64,000 bases of DNA from positions 1-64,000 of the forward strand of contig CAVUCK010000020.1 in NCBI GenBank assembly GCA_963739975.1, given 5' to 3'. Position 1 is the first letter of the stretch, and each line of letters opens with the position of its first letter. The DNA comes from JALZMG01 sp963739975. Its GTDB lineage: Bacteria > Actinomycetota > Acidimicrobiia > Acidimicrobiales > Ilumatobacteraceae. The notes under the pieces were generated by a model. The model made no database searches. It worked only from the letters and a program-made list of their open reading frames with translations, and had not been told where the DNA came from. Of the stretch, positions 18,081-26,450 are shown piece after piece. Made by a program: the position numbers and the translations under genes.

Positions 18081-19045
18081 TCAGGGGGGAGGTTGCCGAA
18101 CACGCCGGTGCGGAAGAGGCGCTCCATGAACTCCGGCTCGTACGCCTCGGTCGGGGACTCCCGCACGAGCTCGTCCAGCCGGTGGGCATCGTCGCCGACA
18201 AGGATGCGCCATTCGCCGGCACGCACACCGTCGAGGATGATCGTCGCCGCCGCGCTGGGCCGACAGCGGAGCGTTGTCCCGGAAGCCCTCCGCGAGCGCA
18301 ACCATGGCGTTGCGGACGTCTTCGTCCGACGCCGCCGACAGGTCGAGACCCTGCGCGCCCCATCGCTCGCGCAGTTCAGCGACGTCGTCTGGTCCGAGCT
18401 CCTTCGGGTGTCGCCCGAAGTACTGCCCGGAGTTGAAGACGATCGACGTGCCGACGTGGCCCGGCATCACCACCGACGCCTGGAGGTGCGGCGCGTGCTG
18501 GCGGAAGTCGCTGATCAGCGCTTCGGTGAACCCCTTCACGGCAAACTTCGCCGCGCTGTACGCCGTGTGGGCGTTGCCAGCCAGCGTGGCCCAGAACCCG
18601 TTGACGCTGCTCGTGTTGATTACGTGCCTTGCGTCGCTGGCCAGCAGGAGCGGGAGGAACGTACGTGTGCCAAGGTAGACGCCGCCCCAGCAGACCGCGA
18701 ACACCTTCTCCCACTCGTCACGCGGGTCGCGGTGAAGCTCCCGCCCCAACCGATGCCGGCGTTGTTGAACAGCAGGTCGAGGTGGTCCGTGTCCTGCACG
18801 TCCTCGACCTGCTGGCGGAAGGCGATCAGCTGTTGCTCGCCGGCGACGTCGGCGGCGAACGACGAGACGACGGTGCCCGCCGGCGCGCCCGTCTTGCACA
18901 GGGCGACGGTCTCGGCCATGTTGACGGCAGACACGTCGCACATGGCGACGTGGCAGCCCGCTGCCGACAGCTGACGCGCGAGCTCCCGCCCCATCCCCGT
19001 GCCGCCACCCGTGACCACGGCGAGCTTGCCCGCGAAGTGCTCCAT
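18081..19045 (-). pseudogene. SDR oxidoreductase, damaged paralogue of the gene at 32439-33404
   Basis: Reading across frames gives a near full-length copy of the intact SDR at 32439-33404: KLAVVTGGGTGMGRELARQL, DHLDLLFNNAGIG, CWGGVYLGTRTFLPLLLAS, NTSSVNGFWATL, YSAAKFAVKGF, MPGHVGTSIVFNSGQYFGR and ILDGVRAGEWRILVGDDAHR. The frame changes near 18735, near 18265 and at a run of six C (minus-strand view) at about 18086-18091; restoring one C in that run gives a stop at 18081. The identity to the second copy is high by eye. It may be a pseudogene or a sound gene with sequencing indels. Confidence 0.65.
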
Positions 19046-19098
19046 GGGCGGCGAGTCTCATCGACCGCGGTCGGCGGTTTCGAACTGATCCGCCGTCG

Positions 19099-19480
19099 CT
19101 AGAGACGCACGATCGGCAGGAGTTTGCCGGTCTCCGGGTGGCGGGCGATCTCGTCGACGGCGCGCACGGTGACCCGAGCTCCGTCCAGGTCGGCGACGGT
19201 GACGACGTCGATGTCGGCGCCCACCGACGGTCTGGCGGACCTGGTGGTCGACGATTGCCGACTGGCGCTCGAGGATGCTGCCGAGCACGTGGGGATGGAT
19301 GTCGGCGGCGGTCGTGGACCACGTCGGTCAGCGTCCTTGGGCGACGGCGCGGGGGTGGCGTGGTGGTCGGCGGCGGGGTTGCGGGCGACGAGCCGATCCT
19401 CCAGGCGGTAGCGGATCAGCGGCTGGATCGGCCCGGCATGGACCGGTGCCCGAGCACGTTGCTCCGCGCGCCGGGTGTGC
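19099..19480 (-). pseudogene. Remnant of a phenylacetate-CoA ligase-like gene (C-terminus)
   Basis: Only the last part of an AMP-forming ligase of the PaaK/coenzyme F390 synthetase type is seen. PLIRYRLEDRLV is in one frame, HPHVLGSILERQSAIVDHQVRQT in another, and GADIDVVTVADLDGARV plus DEIARHPETGKLLPIVRL back in the first frame, with a stop at 19099. The spacing fits the family C-terminal domain. No N-terminal adenylation domain lies upstream, so the gene is truncated and frameshifted. PaaK-like genes occur in polysaccharide loci, where they may act as acyl ligases. Confidence 0.55.
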
Positions 19481-19501
19481 AGGCAGACGGACGGGCGTGG
19501 T

Positions 19502-20311
19502 TCAACCTTCGCCTCTCGGTATCGCCTTACAGGCGTGGATATCGAACCAATCGCCCACTCCCTCTTTCGAATACCGTCGGTCAACGTCGCGTAAGAACCG
19601 CCACATACGCACGGTCGCGCCGTACGAGCGCCACCTACCTGGCGTCTTCTCAGCAAAAGGTCCTGACGAATTGGCAGCAAACTTCCAGGCTCCGACAGAG
19701 TGCACGCCCAACCAATTGCGGATGCGAAGCCGAACACGCCTCGACCATTTCGGCGGCAGCGCGTAGCCGAGCCAGGCTTCTAGGCGTGTTGGCTGCGTCC
19801 GGGTCCGCTGGCTGATGACCTTGAACTTGTCGTACCGGAGGTCCCGTAGCAGTTCGAGATCGGCACCGGCCTGGGCGTGCGACATCTCGATGGAGATGTA
19901 GGGCGGTGCTGTCTCCGGCGTGAGGCCCATCAGGCACAGGGAGTCGCTTCCCTCGATGTCGATCTTGCAGTAGTACGGCACGCCGTACTCGTCGACGATG
20001 TCCGCGAAGAGCCGGGTGGGAACCATGACCACTCGGTGGGTCGTGGCGTTGCGCGAGGCGATCTCACGGCTGAACGACGACCACTCGGCATGATCTGACA
20101 GCCAGAACTCCAGCTCTCCCTCGGTCGCCGCCACGCCGATGTTGAGCAACGTGAAGCGACCGGCGTCGATCTCAGCGGCGAACTTGTCGCGCAGAGGGTC
20201 GGCCAGCAAGGGGTTCGCCTCGATGCCGATCACGCGATACCCCAGACTCAGATAGAACGCTGTGTCGGCGCCGTCGTTCACGCCGACGTCGTAGATCAGC
20301 TCAGGGTTCAT
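19502..20311 (-). CDS. FkbM-family methyltransferase
   Basis: About 269 residues from ATG at 20311 (MNPELIYDVGVNDGADTAFY, SAM motif I), then VIGIEANPLL and YYCKIDIEGSDSLCLMGL, the FkbM KxDxEG core. The longer frame upstream is low in family content, so I use the internal ATG. It lies 206 bases downstream of the deacetylase gene in the same direction, so it may be the last gene of the large export operon or have its own promoter. It would O-methylate a sugar of the surface polymer. Its C-terminal 100 residues are basic and without known motif. Confidence 0.75.
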   Translation of the reverse strand: MNPELIYDVGVNDGADTAFYLSLGYRVIGIEANPLLADPLRDKFAAEIDAGRFTLLNIGVAATEGELEFWLSDHAEWSSFSREIASRNATTHRVVMVPTRLFADIVDEYGVPYYCKIDIEGSDSLCLMGLTPETAPPYISIEMSHAQAGADLELLRDLRYDKFKVISQRTRTQPTRLEAWLGYALPPKWSRRVRLRIRNWLGVHSVGAWKFAANSSGPFAEKTPGRWRSYGATVRMWRFLRDVDRRYSKEGVGDWFDIHACKAIPRGEG

Positions 20312-20517
20312 TCGTTCTCGCCATTCCGGCGCAGTATTGCGCGCTCGCAGCAGCCTGCCGCTCTGCGACAGCCACTCGGCGAGCCCTGATTCCCGCCCGT
20401 GTGTGGCGCGGCCCGTCCGGATGGGTTGTCGGGTCTCGACCTCGCCGACCGTCCCGAACCGGGCGAGGAAGGGGCTCGGGTGACGACTCGAGCCCGTGCG
20501 CCGATCAGTGCACGGCG

Positions 20518-21468
20518 TCATTGGCGACGCAGCTGGTCCCTCGCCGCGCGGGCCCGTCGGACGACCTGGAAGACCGCCGAGTGGGCGCCGGAGACGATCG
20601 CCCGGGCCCGCACGAGGTCGGCGTCGGCATCGAGGCGCAGCCTGGACAGCGCGTCGGCAGTCGGCCGGCGACGGCAGAGGCGGTGGTCGGCGGTCAGCAC
20701 GATGCGGTAGCCGAGCCGCCGTGCTTCGTCCAGCGCGGCGCCGGCGGGATCGCCGTTGGGCCAGGCGAAGGAGATCGGCGGCTGCCCGAGCAGCTCCGTC
20801 AGCCGCTCATGGGCCCGCACCACCTGCCGTCGTTGCTCGTCGTCCGAGCACCGGGGCAGCAGCGGGTGGTCCCACGAGTGGTTCCCCACCTCGTGACCCG
20901 CGCCGACCCAGGCATGGAGGTCATCGGCCGTCCACTGGCGACGATCCGCCGTCACGCCGGCGCCGTGCAGCCGGGACCTCAGCACCTCGACCGTTCGGCG
21001 CCGTTCGGCGTCGCCGACCCGCTTGAGGTGGCGCGTCACAGCGGCCGCGTCCGGACCACCTGGATCGTCACTCGTCAGCAGGTGGTGGGCGCCCGCTCGC
21101 TCGACGACGTGCCACCAGTGGGCGGTGTGGGTGTCGACCATCCCGGCGCACACGAACGCCGTCGCCGTCATGCCCCGCTCGGCGAGCAGCGGGGCGGCGA
21201 CGTCCAGCACGGTCGGATCGCCGTCGTCGAACGTGATCCAGACCGGTCGCTCGGGAAGCGAGCCTCGGCCCTCCAGCCAGTCGGCGACGACCGGTCCCGT
21301 GACCGTCTTGTACCGATCGGCCAGCAGATCGAGCTGAGCGGCGAACCGCGGCGCGTCGCTGAGGTCGTGGTAGGCGAGGACCCGCAGCCGACCACGGCTC
21401 AGCGTGGCGGCCGCGGCTGCCACCGGGCGCCAGCCGAGGGCGCCCACGACGACCGACGAGCCGCTCAT
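20518..21468 (-). CDS. Polysaccharide deacetylase (carbohydrate esterase 4)
   Basis: 316 residues. RVLAYHDLSD is the usual N-terminal His-Asp segment, VWITFDDGDPTVLDVAAPLL is the CE4 TFDDG metal and catalytic motif, and GHEVGNHSWDHPLL is the second HxxxH-type metal motif; FAWPNGD matches the third. These enzymes remove acetyl groups from sugar polymers at or outside the membrane. No signal peptide is evident. The ATG at 21468 overlaps the stop of the upstream GT4 gene (ATGA). It belongs to the large minus-strand export operon. Confidence 0.85.
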   Translation of the reverse strand: MSGSSVVVGALGWRPVAAAAATLSRGRLRVLAYHDLSDAPRFAAQLDLLADRYKTVTGPVVADWLEGRGSLPERPVWITFDDGDPTVLDVAAPLLAERGMTATAFVCAGMVDTHTAHWWHVVERAGAHHLLTSDDPGGPDAAAVTRHLKRVGDAERRRTVEVLRSRLHGAGVTADRRQWTADDLHAWVGAGHEVGNHSWDHPLLPRCSDDEQRRQVVRAHERLTELLGQPPISFAWPNGDPAGAALDEARRLGYRIVLTADHRLCRRRPTADALSRLRLDADADLVRARAIVSGAHSAVFQVVRRARAARDQLRRQ

Positions 21469-22631
21469 GGCCGCACCGCCCGCTGCGCCTCCAGGAGCCC
21501 GGCGTAGAACCGCTCCATGCGTGCTGCTGCCGCCTCGACGGTGAACCGCTCGGCGAACTCCCGCCCGCCCTCGTCGCGCAGTGCCTCGGCGAGGGTTGGA
21601 TCGTCGAGCACGCGCTGCAGGCCGTCGGCCAACGCTTGGCTGTCGCCCGGTTCGACCAGCACGGCGTTGCGTCCATCGTTGAGGATCCCCACCACCCCGG
21701 CCACGGCGGTGCACACGACGGGGCAGCGCAGTGCCATGGCTTCGATGGCCGCGCCGGCCGTGCCCTCGTAGATCGACGGGATGGCCAGCACGTCGGCGGC
21801 GCACAGCAGATCAGGGACGTCGAGGCGGTGGCCGAGCAGCGTCGTGACGGCCGCCGCACGCGGGTGGGCGTCGAGGCAGGCGTGCAGCGCCGGTGTTGCA
21901 TTGCCCGACCGTCCGGCGACGAGCACGACGAGCGACGGGACGTTGGCCAGGAGCCGGTCCGCCGCCCGGACCAGATCGACGTGGTTCTTCTGGTGCTCCT
22001 GGCGACCGACGGCCAACACCATCTTCGCGTCGGGAGGCACGTCGAGCCGGGCGCGCACGGCGTCCCGGCGGGTTCGACTCCACGTGCCCAAGACGTGCGG
22101 GTCGCGGCCGCGCTCCACCACGGAGACCTTGCCAGGCGCCAGCCGCAGCGCCCGCCCGTTTGCCGCCGCCACCCCCGGCGAGACGGCGTGCAACTGATCG
22201 ACGAAGAGCCGCGCTGTGAGGAGATCGACGACCTGCACGGCGCGCACCTTCCAACGCCGGCGACCGAGCGTGGCGAGGCGCCGGGCGTCGTAGGGCGTGT
22301 TGACCAGGCTCGACACGACCACGGCCCCGGTGCGCCAGGCTGCCACCCGACCGACGAGATCGGCGTCGAACAGTGCCGTGTGGATGATGTCGGGACGGAG
22401 GTCGGCGATCCGCCGGCGCAGCTCCCGCACCCGGCCGCCGTACGTGCCGGCCTGCAGCGGGCGCACCTCGAACCCGTCGGCCCGGATCCGCTCCTCGTCA
22501 CCGAAGCCGGCGTCGTACAGGGTGGCCACGTGGACGTCGTGGCCGTGGGCCCGCAGCAGCGGGAGCAGCGTCGACGTCGAGTGCTCGGCCCCACTGGCAC
22601 CGAGGCTGTCGATGACGAAGAGGATCCTCAC
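21465..22631 (-). CDS. Glycosyltransferase family 4
   Basis: 388 residues: VRILFVIDSLGASGAEH at the N-terminus, KMVLAVGRQEHQKNHVDLVRA opening the C-terminal domain and IPSIYEGTAGAAIEAMALRCP as the EX7E nucleotide-sugar motif. I use the GTG at 22631, which overlaps the epimerase stop (GTGA); a start 21 bases earlier is possible. It is intact and sits between the epimerase and deacetylase, so it probably acts on the same repeat unit. Donor and acceptor are unknown. Confidence 0.85.
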   Translation of the reverse strand: MRILFVIDSLGASGAEHSTSTLLPLLRAHGHDVHVATLYDAGFGDEERIRADGFEVRPLQAGTYGGRVRELRRRIADLRPDIIHTALFDADLVGRVAAWRTGAVVVSSLVNTPYDARRLATLGRRRWKVRAVQVVDLLTARLFVDQLHAVSPGVAAANGRALRLAPGKVSVVERGRDPHVLGTWSRTRRDAVRARLDVPPDAKMVLAVGRQEHQKNHVDLVRAADRLLANVPSLVVLVAGRSGNATPALHACLDAHPRAAAVTTLLGHRLDVPDLLCAADVLAIPSIYEGTAGAAIEAMALRCPVVCTAVAGVVGILNDGRNAVLVEPGDSQALADGLQRVLDDPTLAEALRDEGGREFAERFTVEAAAARMERFYAGLLEAQRAVRP

Positions 22632-23575
22632 CCGCCCTGACCGCACTGCCACTCGGCCTGGCGGGCCACGCCGTCGACCAGACGGACCCCCGGCGTCCAG
22701 TCGAGCATCGCCTGGGCGCGCCGGATGTCGCCGCCGGTGCGCTGGACGTCGCCCGGCTGCGCCGCCAGGCGCTCGGTCGGTACATCTCGCCCGACGGCGC
22801 GGCCGGCCAGCTCGATCAACTCGTTCAGCGAGGCGCTGTCGCCGCCGGCCACGTTGAGCACGGTGCCGACGGGCACGTCGGCCGTTGCCGCCAGGGCCGT
22901 TGCGTCGACGGCATCGGCGACGTAGGTGAAGTCGCGGATCTGCTGGCCGTCGCCGTGGACCGGGAACGGGCGATCATGACGCGCCGCGGCGATCAGTCGG
23001 TGCAGCGCCATGTCTGGCCGCTGGCGCGGTCCGTAGACGGTGAAGTAGCGCAGCACGACCGTCGACAGTCCGAAGTTGGCGGAGTAGGCACGGCAGAGCA
23101 GCTCGGCGGCGAGCTTGGTGATGCCGTACGGGCTGAACGGCGCCGTCGCCGCGTCCTCGGACGTCGGGTAGGTGTCGGCGTTGCCGTACACGGACGAGCT
23201 GGAAGCGAACACGAGACGCTCGACGGGGTGACGGTGCACCGCTTCGAGGAGCCGTTGCGTGAGGTTGACGTTGAGGTCGTTGTACAGCGCGAACCCGTCG
23301 GCCCACGACAGGCGCACCCCCGGCTGGCCGGCCTCGTGGAACACGACGTCGACGCCGTCGAGCAGTGGCGGCAGCTCGGTGGTCAGCAGATCGGCCTCGA
23401 CGAGCTCGAAACCCGGCGCGTCGAGCATGCCGCGCAGGTTGTCCCGCTTGGTCGCCTCCTCGTAGTAGGAGGTGAATCGGTCGACGCCGCGCACGCGCCA
23501 GCCGTCGGAGAGCAGGCGGTCGGCCAACGTGCTGCCGATGAACCCGGCGACGCCGGTGACCAGCGCCGTCCTCAC
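22628..23575 (-). CDS. NAD-dependent UDP-sugar 4-epimerase
   Basis: 315 residues. TGVAGFIG is at residues 7-14, VDRFTSYYEEATKRDNL at 31-47, and the catalytic YGITK at 150-154, with DFTYVADAVDA and GDVQRTGGDI in the C-terminal half. The GVDRFTSYYEEATKRDNL stretch and the YFTVYGPRQRPDMA motif look most like UDP-glucuronate 4-epimerases. It would supply UDP-GalA or a related sugar. Start ATG at 23575 overlaps the ABC gene stop (ATGA). Confidence 0.85.
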   Translation of the reverse strand: MRTALVTGVAGFIGSTLADRLLSDGWRVRGVDRFTSYYEEATKRDNLRGMLDAPGFELVEADLLTTELPPLLDGVDVVFHEAGQPGVRLSWADGFALYNDLNVNLTQRLLEAVHRHPVERLVFASSSSVYGNADTYPTSEDAATAPFSPYGITKLAAELLCRAYSANFGLSTVVLRYFTVYGPRQRPDMALHRLIAAARHDRPFPVHGDGQQIRDFTYVADAVDATALAATADVPVGTVLNVAGGDSASLNELIELAGRAVGRDVPTERLAAQPGDVQRTGGDIRRAQAMLDWTPGVRLVDGVARQAEWQCGQGG

Positions 23576-25392
23576 GCCTGCATCCCGGACAGCTCGAGCG
23601 ACTGGCGGTAGAACGCGTTGTCCCGGGCCAACGACGCCGCCGAGTCCATCGCCCGCAGGTGACCGTCCTGGATGACCATGATGCGGTCGCAGATGTCGAG
23701 CGTGGACAGGCGGTGGGCGATGATGACCACCGTCACCCTGCCGCGCAGCTCGCCGATCGCCTGACGGATCAGCGACTCCGACCGCACGTCCAGGGCCGAC
23801 GTCGGCTCGTCCATGATCAGCAGCAGCGGCTCGCCGGCGAGGGCGCGGGCGATCGACACCCGCTGGCGCTGACCGCCCGACAGCTGACTCCCGCGGTCGC
23901 CGACCGGCATGTCGACGCCGTCGGGCACGCTGGCGAGATCCTCGCGGAGGTGGGCCTGATCGATCGCCCGCTCGATGCGGGCGGGGTCGATGCGGGACCG
24001 GAAGAAGGCCACGTTCTCGGCCAGCGTGCCCGACACCAGCTGGGCGTCCTGGGCGACGAACGCCGTCTGCTGCGTCCAGCTCGTCCGCTCGACCTGGCGC
24101 AGGTCCGTGCCGCCGACCTCGATCCGCCCGCCGTCCGGCTCGCGCAGCCCGAGCAACAGCTGCACCAACGTCGACTTGCCACTTCCTGACGGGCCGATGA
24201 TGCCGACGATCTCACCCGGTTCGATGCGAAATGACAGCTCGTGCAGCACCCGCCGTCCGGGGAGGTACCCGAACGACACGTCGACGGCTTCCAGTGCGCC
24301 GAGCCCGTCGAGCACGACATCTCCGCCGGGCGCCCGTTCCGTCCCGTAGCGGTTGATCGTCTCGTCGAGGGCGTCCAGGTAGGGGAGGGACGCAACCAGC
24401 GCACCGGATGCCGTCTGCAGCTGCTGCCCGTAGCTCAGGGCGCGGAGCATGACCAGCATCACCGCCGCCGCGCCGCCGAGCTCGCCGGTGTCGAGCGCCG
24501 CCGACACCGCCAAGCCACCGACGATGGCGCCGAAGGCGAGAAACGTGTACAGCGGGGCCAGCGCGCCCTGCACGATGAGCGCTCGCCGCCGTGCCCCGGC
24601 GTCCTGCTCGATGAGGTTCGAGAGCCGATCGGCGAACTCGTCGTGCACACCGACGGTCTGCATCTCCATGCTCAGCGAGCCGAGCTCGGCGACCTCGGTG
24701 GCGAAGCCCATCTGCACCTCGGCGGCGGCGCGGGCGCGGGCCCTGATCCGCGCCCGCAACGGGCCGAGCACGCTGCCCAGCACGCCGAGCACCACGACCA
24801 CGATCAGCGTGGCGATCGGGTTGATCGTCAGGGAGACGATCAGCAGGGCGGCGAGGTTCAGCGACGCGCTGAGGGCGTTGGTGAACGACGTGACCACACC
24901 CATCGCCGAACCGGCGAACGACGCCAGCAGCTCCTGCAGGCGGGCCGGCGGCTCGGCGTGCTGGATCGACCACGACGTGCGCAGGTAGGCCTCGGCCAGC
25001 TCGGAGCGCACATCCGTCAGCACCTGCGTGATCAGGCTCGTCGACAAGCGGACGCCGACCAGGGCGAGCACCAGGCGCAGCACCAGCGCGCCGGCGGCGA
25101 TGGCGACGGCGCCGGCGATGGATGCGTCACGGCCGGCGAGCAGACCGAACGAGTCGCGCCCATCGGCGATGGCCAGCGCGGTGCGGGTGACCACCACCAG
25201 GAACGCCGCCTCGAGGACGCCCCCGCCGAACGACGACGCGGCGAGCGCCACGACTCGTCCCCGGTGGGGCGCGACGAGCTGGCGCACCTTGCCCCAGCGC
25301 TTCCGCCGCGTGGGGTCGAAACGGCGCCGCTCCGCCACGGCGGCCAACGGTATCGGCGACGTCCTGCGCCGTCCGCTTCGCCCGGTCGTCAT
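23572..25392 (-). CDS. ABC exporter, fused membrane and ATPase domains
   Basis: About 606 residues from the ATG at 25392. The N-terminal half has about six membrane spans (LAASSFGGGVLEAAFLVVV, AIAAGALVLRLVLALVGV, LIVSLTINPIATLIVVVVL and others). The C-terminal half has Walker A GPSGSGKST, the signature LSGGQRQR, Walker B LLLIMDEPTSAL and a switch His in IIAHRLST. This is the half-size exporter that works as a dimer, as in lipid-linked oligosaccharide flippases of the PglK/MsbA type. It lies amid glycosyltransferases, so flipping of the repeat unit or a glycolipid is likely. Longer frames upstream are shadow; the start overlaps the GT4 stop (ATGA). Confidence 0.88.
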   Translation of the reverse strand: MTTGRSGRRRTSPIPLAAVAERRRFDPTRRKRWGKVRQLVAPHRGRVVALAASSFGGGVLEAAFLVVVTRTALAIADGRDSFGLLAGRDASIAGAVAIAAGALVLRLVLALVGVRLSTSLITQVLTDVRSELAEAYLRTSWSIQHAEPPARLQELLASFAGSAMGVVTSFTNALSASLNLAALLIVSLTINPIATLIVVVVLGVLGSVLGPLRARIRARARAAAEVQMGFATEVAELGSLSMEMQTVGVHDEFADRLSNLIEQDAGARRRALIVQGALAPLYTFLAFGAIVGGLAVSAALDTGELGGAAAVMLVMLRALSYGQQLQTASGALVASLPYLDALDETINRYGTERAPGGDVVLDGLGALEAVDVSFGYLPGRRVLHELSFRIEPGEIVGIIGPSGSGKSTLVQLLLGLREPDGGRIEVGGTDLRQVERTSWTQQTAFVAQDAQLVSGTLAENVAFFRSRIDPARIERAIDQAHLREDLASVPDGVDMPVGDRGSQLSGGQRQRVSIARALAGEPLLLIMDEPTSALDVRSESLIRQAIGELRGRVTVVIIAHRLSTLDICDRIMVIQDGHLRAMDSAASLARDNAFYRQSLELSGMQA

Positions 25393-26445
25393 CGCCAGGT
25401 GCGGTCGAGGATCCGCAGCCATGCCGGGAGCACGGTCTCCCACGAGAACGCGGCGACGGCGTGGGCTCGGGCGGCCGGACCAAACGTCCGCGATCGTGCG
25501 GCCACCTCGACGATGGCTGCGGCGATCTCGTCGGCGCCGGCCGACGCCGGGACGACCACACCGCCGCCCCCGACCACCTCGGCGACAGCGCCGACGTCGG
25601 TCGCCACGGCCGGAACACCGCACATCGCGCCCTCGATGAGCGAACCAGGCATCCCTTCCGTGGAGCTGGTGGACAGCACGACGTCGGCGGCGTGCAACAC
25701 CGGCCGCACGTCGCCGCGCCGGCCGAGCAGCACGAGGTCGGTCGCAGCCGCGGCCGCCAGCAGCTCGTCGCGACCCGGTCCATCACCGACGACGAGCAGC
25801 CGAGCGCGCGGCGCGCGGGCCACCGCGTCGGCGGCCAGGCCGGGACGCTTCTCGGGCGTCAGGGAGCCGAGCAGCACCACGGCGGTCGTGGCGGGATCGA
25901 GGCCCAGCGCAGACGCGAGCGGCATCGCGGGCGCTCGCCGACGGCGGCGCGAACTCCACGGGGTCGCGCCCGTTCGGGACCACCGACCGGTGTTGCGGAC
26001 CGACGCCGTAGAGCCGTCCGATGGCGGCCGCGCCACCGGGCCACAACGCCACGACGTGGGCGCTGCGGCGGATCAGCACCCCCGTGCGCGCCCGGTGGAT
26101 CCGGCCGCGCACCCAGGCCGCGGGGTCTCCGATGCTCCGGTAGATGAACGGCACCCCGCTGCCGGCCAGCGCCGCCGCGCAGGCGGGCAGCGTCGAGGAC
26201 CCGTAGGCGATGACGACGCGCCGGCGACGGGCCCGCCGGCGCAGCGCCCGCAGGGTCGCGGTCGCCAGGGGTCGACCCCCGAGCACGGGGACGTCGAGCT
26301 CGCCGCCGGCACTGAGCGCAACCACGTCGGTCGCCCGACCCGCCGCACGGAGCTGTTCAGCGAGGGCGACACCCTCGAGCTCGGCACCGCGCCTGGCCGT
26401 CGAGGAGATGACCACGAGGACCTCGTCCCCGTGGTCGGCCGCCAC
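25389..26445 (-). CDS. Glycosyltransferase family 4, one frameshift
   Basis: GTG at 26445 opens a GT4 protein (DEVLVVISSTARRGAELEGVALA, then VALWPGGAAAIGRLYGV and VPNGRDPVEFAPP). Near 25915 the frame changes, and the C-terminal domain follows: LGLDPATTAVVLLGSLTPEKRP, RLLVVGDGPGRDELL, STSSTEGMPGSLIEGAMCGVP and VVPASAGADEIAAAI. About 350 residues in total. The break lies in the inter-domain linker and is a net one-base shift in a CGCGTCTGCG stretch, so a sequencing indel is possible. The gene follows the Wzz-like gene by 5 bases and overlaps the ABC gene by ATGA. Confidence 0.75.
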
Positions 26446-26450
26446 TGCGC

